Notes under the pieces: model-generated
The model's input: only the letters and a program-made list of their open reading frames with translations
Databases searched by the model: none
Told to the model about the DNA's origin: nothing
Translations under genes and position numbers: made by a program
Part shown: positions 1 through 12,882 of the stretch, one piece after another
Layout of the letters: every line of letters starts with the position of its first letter
How positions within the stretch are numbered: the stretch's first letter is position 1
From: Rhizophagus clarus
Lineage: Eukaryota; Glomeromycota; Glomeromycetes; Glomerales; Glomeraceae
Reading direction: 5' to 3'
NCBI GenBank assembly: GCA_015698045.1
Contig: BLAL01000246.1
Coordinates: 1,302,001 to 1,366,000, forward strand
Length of the DNA: 64,000 nt

Positions 1-551
1 CATCTTTAAATCTTTTTTAAATATTTATGCATGTATCTATCATACGATAAAAAATTGATTAAATTAAAATTTATTAATAAATCGTATTGTTTATTTAAAA
101 GTTCTTTCTTTTCTTTTCACAAAAAAATTTTTGCATATTAACATATTAAATCATTTCAATAAAGAAAGAAAGAAAAAAAAAAAAAAAATTTTTTTTTTCT
201 TTTTTTAAATGATGATTTTGATGATTAATTGTTTATGGTGAATGAGGCATGAATTAGTGAATTTACATATTAGGAAGGTTATTAATATAATAGTTGAAAC
301 GCGGGAACGCGGGAATACGGGTAGAAAGTTAAAAGAAAGAAAAAAATATATATTGTTGTTGTAACCATTACATATCGTAATATTTAATAAATAGATAATA
401 ATAAATGTTAAAGATCATTCATTTATTTATTTATTCTTTCTGCGGGTGGCAGCATTAATATGTAATTTGTATTACAAGATAAACTTTTTATCTTTAATAA
501 TTTTATTATTAAAATTCTTATAAAACATTATCCCTGTGATACCGCTGATAC

Positions 552-623
552 GGTTGCGTGGTGTAATGGTTAGCACCCAAGACTCTGAATCTTGTGATCC
601 GAGTTCGAATCTCGGCGCGACCT
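552..623 (+). tRNA. tRNA-Gln (anticodon CTG)
   Basis: A complete cloverleaf can be drawn. The 7-bp acceptor stem pairs GGTTGCG (552-558) with CGCGACC (616-622) with one T-G wobble. The anticodon stem CAAGA/TCTTG (578-582, 590-594) encloses the loop CTCTGAA with anticodon CTG at 585-587, which reads the glutamine codon CAG. The T-arm contains GTTCGAATC. No intron is present and position 623 would be the discriminator base. It is followed by T-rich sequence (from 662) that could end Pol III transcription. Confidence 0.93.
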
Positions 624-789
624 TATTCAATATTAAATATTGTTGCGTCACCCTCTCAATTTTTGTGGGGCTTCAAATTTTTTTTGTTATTTTTTTTTGA
701 GATGTATCATAAATGCATAATTCACATTCTACGATTACACAGCAAACTTAAATTATCAAAATCGTATGACGAACGTCATTGGGTTATGA

Positions 790-836
<47 letters not shown>

Positions 837-859
837 TTTACTGGTGGCTTATATAGAGC

Positions 860-906
860 TATATAAATTTTTTTTTTTTTTTTAATCCCTTTATCACCTA
901 TAAATT
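860..906 (+). promoter_or_regulatory. TATA-like core promoter of the malate dehydrogenase gene
   Basis: Two TATA-like motifs (ATATAAA at 861-867 and CTATAAATT at 898-906) lie 75 and 36 bp upstream of the malate dehydrogenase ATG, within long poly-T runs. A pyrimidine-rich CTTCTCTCTCTT follows (about 909-920) and could mark transcription initiation. This is inferred from sequence only. Confidence 0.35.
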
Positions 907-941
907 AAGCTTCTCTCTCTTAATTAAAAAACAGTCGAATA

Positions 942-2415
942 ATGTTCGCCTTCAAGCCGTCTAATTTTGGTGTAGTTAAACGGGCCTTTTCTTCTTCAGC
1001 GGCTGCTAATGCAGCGAAAGTTGCAGTCCTTGGTGCCGCCGGTGGTATAGGACAGCCACTTTCGCTTCTTCTTAAGCATAACAAGTTGATATCACACCTA
1101 TCGCTTTATGATATAGTGAATACACCTGGCGTAGCAGCTGATATAAGTCACATTAACACCGCAAGCAAGGTTATTTATTGTTTTTTATTGATTGTTCAAT
1201 AATTAAAAAAAAAATTTTTTTTTTAATTGATTCATTATTATCGTTTTTTTTTTTTGCATTAAAGGTTACTGGTTATGTTCCTGACAATGATGGACTTAAG
1301 TTAACTCTTAGTGATTCTGATATTATCGTTATTCCAGCCGGTGTTCCTCGAAAACCGGGTATGACCCGTGATGATTTGTTCTATGTATGTTTTTTTTTTC
1401 ATCTTTTGATCAATGTTAAAGATCTGATATTATTTTTATTTACAATTAATTTTATTTAATAAAAAAAATTCAGACTAATGCTGGAATTGTAAAAGAATTG
1501 GCTGAAGCTGCTGCACAGTGAGTTGAAAAATTAATTCACATAAAAAACGTAAAAACAAATAATTAAAGAATTAATCTTTTTTTTTTTTACAAATTTTTAC
1601 AAGATATGCACCAAAGGCAATTATGGCTGTAATTTCCAATCCTGTTAATTCGACTGTTCCAATTGTATCAGAAGTTTATAAAAAACATAATATTTATGAT
1701 CCTCGTAGGTAAGAAATATATTTATGTGTACAATGTATAGGAAAAAAAAAAAATACTTTTTTTTTTAAAGTCTCGTTTTCCAAAATTGAACAGGATAATT
1801 GGGATCACAACTCTTGATGTCGTACGTGCTTCTCGATTTGTCTCTGAACTTAAAGGAACTGACCCTAGTAATGAGAAAATTACAGTTGTCGGTGGACATT
1901 CTGGAGTGACCATTATTCCTCTCCTTTCACAATCAGGTCACAGTTTTACCGATGAAGAATTAAAAACGTTAACACATAGAATACAATTTGGTGGAGATGA
2001 AGTAGTTAAAGCCAAAGCTGGTGATTATTATTTATTAATTGAATTGAATTGATTTGATTTGATTTGATTTAATGATATTTAATGATTTTTTAATGATTTT
2101 TTAATGATAAAAGGTACTGGATCAGCGACTCTTTCTATGGCTTATGCTGCTTCTTGTTTCGTGGACTCACTACTCCGTGCTTTAGTTAAGGGAGAAAAGG
2201 GAATCATTGAACCATCATATGTGAAATCGAATTTATTCAGCTCCGATAATATTGATTATTTTGCATCCAATGTAGAATTAGGTACTGAAGGGGTTGCTAA
2301 AGTTCACCCATTAGGAAAACTTAGTGCTTATGAAAAAGAACTCCTATCTGCTGCTTTACCAGAACTTAAGAAAAACATCGCTAAAGGAGCTGATTTTGTA
2401 GTAAGCGGTAAATAA
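942..2415 (+). CDS. Malate dehydrogenase, mitochondrial (6 exons, 341 aa)
   Basis: NAD-dependent malate/oxaloacetate interconversion in the TCA cycle. Exons: 942-1169, 1265-1384, 1474-1517, 1604-1708, 1794-2020, 2114-2415; all introns are GT-AG and the frame is continuous. The first ~24 residues are basic and Ser/Ala-rich with no acidic residue ([20 protein letters not shown]), typical of a mitochondrial presequence, so this is the mitochondrial isoform. The Rossmann motif GAAGGIG is at residues 31-37, substrate-binding arginines are in VPRKPGMTR (105 and 111), NPVN is at 143-146, and the catalytic histidine is in GGHSG (His201). The length fits the family. The last intron (2021-2113) is built of GATTT/AATGATTTTT repeats. 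There is no frameshift or missing key residue. The nearest upstream gene is tRNA-Gln. Confidence 0.95.
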
Positions 2416-5400
2416 TTAATTGTGGTATCAATTAAGGAAGGGTAGATATATAGACGTTGATAATTAATTCTACTACAAATTTACAAAATTTACTAATTTG
2501 TACAACAAGACGAAAAGTACAAAATAATAATAAAAAAAAAAATACATATATACAAAATAAATAAAATGAAATAAAATTACTAATTTGTACAAATAATACA
2601 TGTATATTTGTTTTTTTTTCGGTGGTTTCAACTTTAAAATATATATATAAAAATAGGTTTCAGTTTTTTTTTTCAATGATCTATTTTATTTTCAGACTTA
2701 TCACCACCTTTTTTTGATTGAAAAAAATCAATCACTTAAATCACTTAATCACTTAATCACAATTAAATATCACTTAAATAAATGAATATATAAAAAGAAA
2801 TTCATAAAATTTCCCACCATTTTTTGAAACAAAGAAAAAAACGGAACATGGGCTATCGAGATCGACAAATTCGACATCGATAAAACGATTAGAAAAAAAA
2901 AACGCGTGCCTAAAAAATAATTTCTTTTTTTTTTTACATGTGAAAATACTGCAATGCGAAAATTTTTTTTTTTTTAAATTACAATAAAAATATCGAAAAG
3001 TCTAACGATAATGAGTAATATTTATCATAAAAAGATTTCGTTAAATTAAATCTTTTTTCAAACAAAACCACGCGAAAAAAAAAAGAATGACTAAAATAGA
3101 TCGACGATATGAAAAAAAAAACTAAGCCACATATGCACATGTCAAAAAAAATTTTTTTTTAATTTATATATATGTATATGATAGATAACTGTCAATTGAA
3201 TAATAATTGGACCAAAAAAAAAAAAGTATGAATTGTATGAATTAGTAAATCAATGATTAGTAAAATCATGATTTTTTGAATGAGAACCCTTGCATTATCG
3301 AACCAAATATTCATCCCGCGATCGAAAAAAAAAAGACAATGTGATTTAATATGAATGTTATCATTTATAATAATTCTTTTAAAAAAAAAAAAACTATAAA
3401 GAATGACATGTGTCATTTTTATATCATAATTGTTTCATCTGCTAATATATTATAACTTATTTTTTTTAAAAACAGGTTATTTAAAATTCCATTTGAAGTT
3501 AATGTTTTTTACTATTAAAAATTACACGCGAATGATTAACCATTGATGACGCGAAAAAAATTGGGAACTGACTAGAACGACCCGAATGACCCGAATGACT
3601 TTTTTTTTTATTTAACTTATTTGAATTTAAACCTTGATTAGTTTTTTTTTTTGATTGGCATTTTTTTCGAGAATTTTGCCGAGTATTTCTTTTAAATATC
3701 CAAAAAAAAAAAAAAAAAACATCAAAAAAATTTATATCACTCATGTATAATAAAATAACTATTATTATTATTATTATTCAATCATATGAAAAAGAATCGA
3801 AAACGAAAAAGATATTGTATTACCTTATCATATTGTTGTTACGATTATAAAAAAAAAAAAAATATATATTTTTTTTTTTTTTTTAAATAAAAAAGATCTT
3901 CCAAACATTTACTTGATTCTTCCATTTTTTTTTTTTTTTTAAAAAAAAAAAATTTTCTAATTTAAGTTTACTCCCTTGTTCCAAAAAATCAAAAATATCC
4001 TATTTCAAGAAAGAAGGTTTTAAAATCAATAAAATCAATAAAAATCAATAAGATCAATAAAGATAAATTAAAATTCATAAACCTTAAAAAAAAAAAAGGT
4101 GTGTTTTTTTTCTGCAGATCCAACTTTTTTATGAACCATGATTATTTTTTTAAAAAAAAAAAAACCTCGATTTTTTATTTTTAAGGTTCTTTCTTTATTC
4201 AAATCTCGGGAAAAAATAGGAATTATTTTTTTGGTGTATCCTCTCTTTTTTTCGCACCCCTTTTTTTTCTCCCCAATTGATCTTCAATGTTTCGTTACCA
4301 ATTAACAAATAAAAAAAAAAAAATGCAATTTAAAATAAAATACAATTTAAAAATACAATAAAATTTAAAATAAAAAAAAAAGAAAGAAAGAAACAGAAAT
4401 TACAATAAATAAAGAACAAAATAAAAAAAAAAAAAAAAATTAAATTAACGTATATAATAAAAAATATATATGTCAGTAATAAAATAACCGACCATACGTA
4501 TACATACGTATAAATAATTATAATATATAATAATAATAAATAAATATTATAATATAATAAATAAATAAATATATATGTATTATATAAAAAATTAAAATTC
4601 ATACCAATAAAATTGAATGAAATTCTTTAAGGACTAGAGTCGATCACCAAACCTTAATATAATCTTAATATTATAATCATTGTAAATAATCACACACCTT
4701 TTAATCAAAATGATGGGCAAAAATTGAAAAATCAGGGAAACTTTTTTTTTTTTGGTGATAAAAAATCAAGTCATACCATAAATGTTCCAAGAAGTTCTAG
4801 ATCCATTCATGGACTTTATGACGTAATTATTTGTTTTTTTTGTACACATTTTTCCTAGTAAAAAAATCTTTTGATATTCCAATGGTCTCGAAAGGTAATT
4901 TAATTTATATTTAATGATATCATTTATAAATAAATATATGTACTTACGATTATTTAAACGGACGATACCGGAATTGTAATTAATAATCTAGATCGGTCTT
5001 TTTGTAAACAAGAATTGAAATTCTAAATCGGTGATTATGCATTCACAAAAAAATTTACAAGATAGAGAAAAGGGAGGTAAATAAAAAAAAAAAAATTTTT
5101 TTTTAAAAATTTCCATAAACATTACACAAAGAAGAATTTGGAATCAGATAAGCCAAAAAAAAAAAAATTTAAAATTATAGTCTATCCGATTTTTCGCGTC
5201 GCATCACATTATTATTGATTGATATATCGTACATATTGTACTCCATCCTTTTAAGAGGTTATTTTTTTATCGTACGATTTGAAATTACGTACTATCTTAA
5301 TAAATAAATAAATAAATAAATAAATAAAGTTTATGAAATAATTAATGAATAAAAGAACGCTCATTAAAAACGTTTTCCCTTTAATTCATGTGACACGTAG

Positions 5401-5691
5401 TGATAAGTTGGCAACACTTATTAACGAATTCCCGAATTGCTACTTTTAGTATCCCGACGCCAAGAAAGAGGTAATTGCCCAAAAGATAAAGTACAATGAT
5501 AAAATAAGACCTTCTTAAGTAATTTCTTAAAACAAGTGATATATAATAGATAACCAGTAAAAGACCGCATTCAAACGAGATTTCAAAATAAATTAGCTTG
5601 TTATTTTTATTAGAGAAAGAAATTCTCGGACTAAAGATTACTACTTATAGTATAAGACTTTAAATCCAATTTTATCGATAGTGATTTATTT

Positions 5692-5729
<38 letters not shown>

Positions 5730-8700
5730 AAATATTAATTAATTATAAAGCATATGATGAGGAGGCGTTGGGATTTGATCAAAAAAAGAGATATCAATCA
5801 ATTCATGTATTTACTTAAAAAAGAAAACAGATAAATATAATAATAATAATAATAATAATAGATAATAATAATAAATCTTGATATAAATAAATATATTAGT
5901 AATGGTAATATTAGGATTAGTTGGTATTATATTAGTATTAGTATAATTAGTAGAATACGTATTAATACATGGTGTAATTTCTCTCCTTTTCCTCTCTCTC
6001 GCAGTATCACTATTTGTATTGAACGCGTGAATGAATTTTTAATTCAAATTCTCTTATTTGTTTGATATGCATAAACAATTATTTTTTCGTGTCACTATAA
6101 TGATAAATTATCTTTCATTTTCGTTATTTGCCGGTAGGTCAGTTGTTTCGTAGTTGATAAAATGTATTACATCTTTACATGTTTTACGCTGGTACTAAAA
6201 TTATTAAAATTTTTTTTTTTTTTTTTGTTAAAAAGTTAAGAAAATTACTATTATTAGAGTTTCTCTCATTCGATAATATGAAATGAATTAAAGATTGTCT
6301 TTATTTACAACATTCATGCTTACATTACTGATATGCTTTGCTTACATGAGACCGATTACACAAGTAATTAATTACGAATAACGGAATGACGGAACAACTG
6401 TAAAACTTAATTAAGGGTAAAAGTTTTGATGTTTGAAAAAAAAAAGAAAAAATTTATTATTATTATTTGTTTAACAAACCAATGATTAAAATTTATTACC
6501 CAGGAAATCCCTTAACATAAAAATTGTAACGTTGGATGCCAGAAGTTTGCAGACCCAAAAAAAAAAAATAAAATAAAATAAAAATAAAAAAAAAAAAATA
6601 ATTAAGGTAAATTAAAGAATTGTCCTAATTTCTACTAATTTGGTAAGTACCATGAAATTATATGCAAAAGAGGACGGGCCCCATCACACATATGCAGATT
6701 TTAGTATATCATCATCCATTGTACAAAAAATCAATAAAAAGTTGGGACTTTTCTCAAAAGAAATTTTGATTTTTATTGGCGCAAATTTATATGCGAAATA
6801 AAGAAAGAGATTTTCAATTTAAAGAATGAAAAAAAAAAAAAAAAAAAAAAATTTTTTTTTTTTTTTTTTTTCATTTCATTTCATTTTTTTCTTTTGATTT
6901 ACAATGAAGAAGCCGAACATCCGCATGTACCTTTATTTTTATTTTCCTCAATAGAAATTAATTTTCTAATTAAAGAGATTGGCATTTCTATCTAAACGAA
7001 TAAAAAACATTATTGATAACGCAAACTTCTTTGAGTAAGCAGAAGAAAGTAATGATAAAGCATAATGGCGTTTTTGTTTTATCCAGTGTCCTTTTGATGA
7101 AAACAAAATCGAAAATGCAATATTGTTAATGTAGATTAGACTATATATTGATAGGAATATACAATGTTACACTGTTAACCAATTATATTATTGTTATACG
7201 ATTAATACATGCATACTGATACATGTCATAAAAAATCTGATATGGTAATACGAAAGGAGTTTTCTGGTTTGTTGATATTACCAATACAATAAACTTTAGA
7301 AAATTAGATTGTGTTCAAGATTGTATCAAAGATTGGTGACATCCCCTTAAAAAATTATTAGAAGATAAAAAAAGAAATACGTTACTAAAATTTGAAAATC
7401 TTCAAAAATTTATCTTTAAAGATAAAAAAAAAAAAAATGATCATCAATTTTAAAAAAGATTTTGGTAATTACATTGATAAAAACATAAAACAATAACTTT
7501 TTCTTTAATGATTATATGGAACAATGAAAATATTTGTGGCTGTAAACGTTTTATATTTTATTTATCATTTAAGAGAAAATCATTGAATTAATCTCCAAGT
7601 GGGAAATTTCATTAAATAATTATTACCTTTTATTGAAATCTATTACTTCAAGTGGATAATAAGTGTGATTTCATTGTTTTTCTTTTAATCATGAAACCTT
7701 TTCTTTTTTTCTCCTCTTTCAAAACGGGAATCTTAATTAATTATATATGTAGTATTACAAGATGAAAAATACTTGTCCGACGCCAAGAAATTTAGTATTA
7801 GAAATAGAAGATATTTTGTGTGATATCAATCACAGTGTAGTACTAGGTTAGCAAAAATGACTCGAGATCTGCCATAACAAAGTTTTGTAATTCCCATTTT
7901 TGATATTGTTTCATTTATCAAATATTTTTTAATCTATTCTTTTTATGGTTATATGTGGTGGAATATTGGTATATTGGTGTAACCTTTTTTACAACTTTCA
8001 GTTTTTTTTTTTTTTTCTTCCCTTTGGATCGAAAGTATTATAATACTTGTTTCAAACAAATTTGTAATATCATGTATATTATCTATATATATTATGAGGG
8101 GGAGGGAAAGGATCAAAGTAGATCGATCGGTTTCGGTCAATCCGGTAATTCATTCGATTCAAATAAAGAAATGATCTTGTTAATGTCAATTGGTGGATCA
8201 TAGATAGGAATTTATACCTATCCTTCGTTTATAATAATATAATTAATTACCTTTAAAATAATTATATAACGTGTTTGATGAGTCTAGAACAAACTGTGAC
8301 ATATTTTGAGGAAGCATAAATACCTCATTTCTCTTTAGTGTTACAAGTAATTTCTGTATCCTTTTCCCTAATTTATCTTTTTTTTTTTTTTCTTTTTATA
8401 TTATGATTTTCTTTGCATGCAACAGCCAAAACTCAATCTAAACACTATCTAAATCAATTTATTAGATCTTACAGAAGTCAAATATAAAATCGCATCTTTA
8501 TTTCATTACACAATACAACATACCATATATATTATATAAAAATATATATATATACACTTTTTTCCTTAATTTTTTCCTCAAATTTTTTTTTTTACTTCCT
8601 TTTTTTTATAAAAAAAATATAACAAATAATATATTATTATATACGTTTATAGCGTGTGTATATATATATATATATATTATTTTTATTTTTATTTTTTTTT

Positions 8701-8879
8701 TTTCCTCTTTTTCCAACCTTATAATATTCAAAAGCAAATCTTTGAAATTTTTCTCTTTATTAACCGGTGAATACCAATTATTATTATAACAAGAAAAAAA
8801 ATTTTTTTTTTTTTTTTTTTTTTGAAAAATTTTTACCGGAGTACATACCTTATACTTTGAAAGTAATAAACACGCAAAT
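2416..8879. other. 6.4-kb AT-rich gene-free interval upstream of a GATA gene
   Basis: I see no protein-coding gene here: open frames are short and built of A/T homopolymers. Simple repeats include (AAAT)n at about 5301-5327, (AAT)n at about 5836-5862 and long T or A tracts (5691-5725, 6830-6870). Some stretches are less degenerate (about 5380-5480, 6650-6720, 7780-7880). The interval may hold regulatory sequence or a long 5' UTR for the downstream GATA factor, but nothing proves it. Confidence 0.6.
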
Positions 8880-9071
8880 ATGGACGTTATGTCAATGTGT
8901 ACTACTTCCCCTCCAAACCATTCCATTCCGAGGAAAATTCCGGAGTTTGCTTCTTCAGTATCTCATACACAAAGTTTGCCTTCTCCACCGTAAGTAGTAT
9001 AATATACGCATATATTTTTATTTTTTAGGTCGTTCCAATTTAAAATTCTGTTTAACGCTAGTTTTTAGCTC

Positions 9072-9103
<32 letters not shown>

Positions 9104-10697
9104 TAATTTTGATTTATATCTTTCAAATTCGTCAAATCAAATCAAAAGTGTTTCCGTTAAACAGTTTTTTGAAATTGTAAATGCTTTATTTTTTAAAAGA
9201 AACTTTTATTGATCTTTTTCTCCTTTTCATTTTAGATTGATGGATATGGTAAATGAGAAAAAGGGATCTTCCCTCCCTCCTATTACTTCTATTTTACATT
9301 CTCCTGTACCTCCCTTGCATGAGATTAACTTACCACCGTCAATAATAGCTCCTAAACCAAATCATGATACCTCATCATCTGATAATGTATCTAATCACAA
9401 TTTATATCATCAATCATCAACTCCTCAAAGTCCTCCTTCACGAACTAATTTTTTGCAACCACCAGAATCAATGGCTCATAGATCAAATCCTCCTTCTACT
9501 ACTTCTTCTTCTTCTTCATATTTATTATCACCATCTATCTCACATTCACCAAATGATACTACTTCAATGTGGTCTAGACAATCCCAATCTCCATCTCTTC
9601 CCAATACTTCTTATTATCGTCAATCTTATCCACCTCATCCTCCTCAACCATCACAACAATACCCGTACAATCCTCAATCACAACAAAGACCTGTTAATAA
9701 TTATTCTCATCCCACTACTTCTGTGACTTCAGATTATCCTCCTCCATATGCTACTTCAAGTAGTTATACTTCAAATGGAAATAATGTTAATGGTGAAGAT
9801 AGTGATTCACCTTATACTCAACAAACTACCGAACAATCCCTTGCTAAAATGGGAAAAATTGTTGAGCATTGTAATCAGATCGCGCATTTCGCTTCACAAT
9901 ATCGTGATATGAGAGTTAATTATAATCCATGGAATGGTTCTTTTGTTCCTCAAGTTAATGAATCCCATTTAACGGGTATTATAAACAGAGCTTATGATGT
10001 GTTAAATATTTTATCTGGTTTAAAAAGTGAACTAACTAGACCGCCTTCAACTGAGGTAAGATTATGATGATTTAATTGATGTAACGTATAATCATTTAAC
10101 TAATCTTTTGTTTATTTTTTATTTTAGACAAATCAAGATGAAATTGATTTGATTCGAAAACAGAGAACTCTAGGCGCATCTACACGAACAAAATATAGAA
10201 AGCGGAGCGTAAGTCTTAATTTTAAAAAATTATCTTTTTTACATACATTCATTTATCTTAATTAAACAATTTTATTAATCTGTTAATTATTTTAACTAGA
10301 AACGTGCTGCCCCCCCTGGAAGGTGTCATTCTTGTAATATATCTGAAACTCCTGAATGGCGTCGTGGACCTGATGGTGCTAGAACACTTTGCAATGCTTG
10401 TGGTCTTCGTAAGTAAAATCTTTACACCCTTCTTTTTAGATTCTTTTTTCCTAATTTTAAATTAAATTATCTTTTTTAGACTTTGCCAAAATTACAAGGA
10501 AACGTGCTTTATCTGCTATGCAACAAGCTGAACAACAACAACAACAACAATCAGCACCTAGATCATCCAATCTTACTGTACCTGATAATCTCTCAAGTAA
10601 TAATAATAATTCATCAATGCCAACTCCTGGTGCTTCAGACGCTGAAAGAGATTCTCCTCTTGTTAAGAAACAAACGATTGAAATACTCGATGATTGA
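8880..10697 (+). CDS. GATA-type zinc-finger transcription factor, NsdD-like (5 exons, 445 aa)
   Basis: Predicted nuclear DNA-binding regulator recognising GATA motifs. Exons: 8880-8989, 9236-10055, 10128-10208, 10300-10408, 10480-10697. I chose the ATG at 8880 because the donor CC|GTAAGT at 8990 joins in frame to 9236, and because the product then begins MDV like the paralogue at 51182. Residues ~1-210 are Ser/Pro/Asn/Gln-rich and probably disordered. Residues ~235-310 form a helical block (around [14 protein letters not shown]) conserved in the paralogue. A basic stretch ([15 protein letters not shown]) leads into a C-X2-C-X18-C-X2-C finger (Cys346, 349, 368, 371) with [20 protein letters not shown], the type IV finger of Aspergillus NsdD. 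A CAACAACAA-encoded poly-Gln follows the finger. A more downstream start at ATG 9240 is the alternative. Confidence 0.88.
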
Positions 10698-11516
10698 TTA
10701 TCTAAACTTAATAAGTTGAAATATAGAAAGAAATATACCATATAATATTGTGAATATAAAGCAACATATAGACAAAGACATTTATAATTATTATTATTAA
10801 TGGATTGATTAAATCGATCAATCCATTTGTAAATTTTTATACACACTATACTATACATTTAATACTACTACTAGTTAGTAGTTAAATAGTTTTAATTTTC
10901 GTATAATAACAAATAATAAGTCTATTATAAAAACTTAATTAAATTATGTTTTTTTTTTAGTTTTTTTATTTTTTTATTTTTTTTTTTTCACTCAATTCAT
11001 TACTAAAACAAGTCACATATACACATCTTCTTAAGCTTATTAAAGCTTTTTATTTTGCCAATATGCACTTCTTCCTGTACCTTTCTTTTTTTTTAAACAT
11101 TTCAATTTGTAAGATATACATTACTTTTTAAGAAACAAAAAATCAAAAAAAAAAAAAAAAATTTTAAATGTGAATACTTTTTTTTCTTAAAAAAAAAAAA
11201 TTTATTACTTTATAAAAATTGAGGGTGAAATAGTAAGATTAGTATATTCATCCACCCTAATTCAATACTAATACAAAAAAAAAAAAAAAAAATCTGAGAA
11301 GAGAAAATTTATAGTTTTAAATAAACAATTTTTTTTTTTTTTTTTAATTATAAATTTTTACAAATATTTTTATTTGATAATATTATTTTATACTGAAATT
11401 TAAATTATATTATATTAAATATGCATTTTTTTTTAAGATATATAATATAAAATTAAAATTTTTATTTTATTTAAAAAATATATATAATACAAAGTTATAT
11501 ACAGTATATATATATA
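10698..11516. other. 3' flank of GATA gene, AT-rich spacer
   Basis: No gene seen. The sequence is poly-A/T with an imperfect inverted repeat just after the stop codon (about 10798-10825, TGGATTGATT/AATCGATCAATCCA). It leads into the terminal repeat of the element at 11517. Confidence 0.5.
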
Positions 11517-12440
11517 CAGTGTGTAACAAAAAAAACTGGAATATCATTTTTGTAATAAAAATGCAAATTGTATGCTCAAAATTAATCAAATTTACATTAT
11601 GTAAATTGCATAATAAACCCATGACCAAGATTCACACTATGATATCTTTTATAGTTATAAACACTTTATTATTTTTTGAAAGATTTAGCAATAAACATTT
11701 ACCTTCAAACAGAAAAATATAGCAAAAATACATTTTAAGTTTATGAACCATTTTTGAATTGAATTTAATTTAAAAACATTCAAATATTATTAAGAATAAT
11801 GTAAAAAAGTTGGTGTCAAAAAATCAGCAGTATAGAAACAATCATGATAAAATGATGGAAATTTTATTCTTCAAATTTTCTCAATTTCGGTATATAGTAA
11901 AAAAGCTAAAAAATGAGTTAAATTACAAAAATGCCTGTAGTTTGCTCAAAATAAATTCAATTTTTATCATTTAAAATGCATAATAAACTTGAATATTAGG
12001 GCTACATTATGATATCTTTCAGGATCATAATGCTTTTTACTTTTTGAGATAATTAGCTACAAATATTAATTTTTAAAGAAAAAATACAATGTAAAATTTG
12101 TAAATTAAAAGTGTATACAAATTTCACTGGAAATTTCTCAAATTTTATCAAGACTGTTAGAAAAGTATAAATCAAAAAAAAATTTTTGACAATCTATAGT
12201 ATTTTATACAAATAAATACATATTAATTCTAAATTCATTATAATGTGGTCTAACCTAAAAAAAATATATTATTATAAGCTTAAATATAAAAAAATTATTA
12301 AACTAAATTTCATTTTAATTTATTATTAATAAAATCTACATGTTTTCAGCTCTCAAATAAGCTATTTCACATATAATTTGGTGCGATCGTCATGATGTTA
12401 TAACCAATTATTTAATTCCAGTTTTTTTTGTTACACACTG
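11517..12440. mobile_element. Non-autonomous Tc1/mariner-type element (924 bp), TA target
   Basis: Terminal inverted repeats of about 26 bp match perfectly: CAGTGTGTAACAAAAAAAAC at the left edge and its complement ending at 12440, both continuing CTGGAAT. Both ends are flanked by TA in TATATA context. No transposase frame exists inside. Two internal segments of about 160 bp (starting near 11561 and 11930) are diverged direct copies sharing GCTCAAAAT, GCATAATAAAC and ATGATATCTTT, so the interior arose by duplication. Confidence 0.8.
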
Positions 12441-12842
12441 TATATATATTTTATACATAATACTAATAGTAAATACCAGTAATGTTTTATAGTAATTTTA
12501 AATATTTTTTTTTTTAAATTATAAAAATTTTGAACTAATATAGTATTTATGATTATTAATAAAGATTAGTGATAATATTATATTATTAATTAATTGTGAT
12601 TATTGTATTAAAGAATGGGTTTAATATTATTATTAGGTTTAGATTCTGCTTACTTCTAAGATAAGGTATCTATTTATAAACTAAGATAAAAATTATATAT
12701 AAAAAAACCTAAAAATCCTACTTTATACATCCAAAATAAAGATTTATTTTGATTTTTTTCTTTTTTATATCAATTAACCAATAGTATTAAAAATAAAAGT
12801 AAAGTAAAAACTATTAGTAAATTATTATTTTCTACAGTAATT

Positions 12843-12857
12843 TTTATTAATAATAAG
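12843..12857. repeat. Target-site duplication, left copy (15 bp)
   Basis: TTTATTAATAATAAG is repeated exactly at 15273-15287. The pair brackets the poly(A)-tailed retroelement between them, the signature of target-primed reverse transcription. Confidence 0.85.
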
Positions 12858-12882
12858 GAGGGGAACTCTTTCCTGCAGATCT

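Noticed and set aside
594-866. 90-codon plus-strand frame overlapping the tRNA
   Set aside because: It begins inside the tRNA-Gln and runs through poly-T and poly-A, giving Phe and Lys runs with no domain.
1722-1913. Minus-strand frame over malate dehydrogenase
   Set aside because: It is the antisense shadow of exon 5, which is clearly coding on the plus strand.
4330-4602. 90-codon minus-strand hydrophobic frame
   Set aside because: Made of AAT/TAT low-complexity DNA; Ile/Tyr/Phe strings arise from base composition.
8606-8926. Minus-strand 106-codon frame upstream of the GATA gene
   Set aside because: It lies antisense to GATA exon 1 and runs into AT repeats; the plus-strand exon explains the region.
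10457-10858. Minus-strand 133-codon frame with Cys run
   Set aside because: The CCCCCC run is the antisense of the CAA repeat encoding poly-Gln at the GATA C-terminus.
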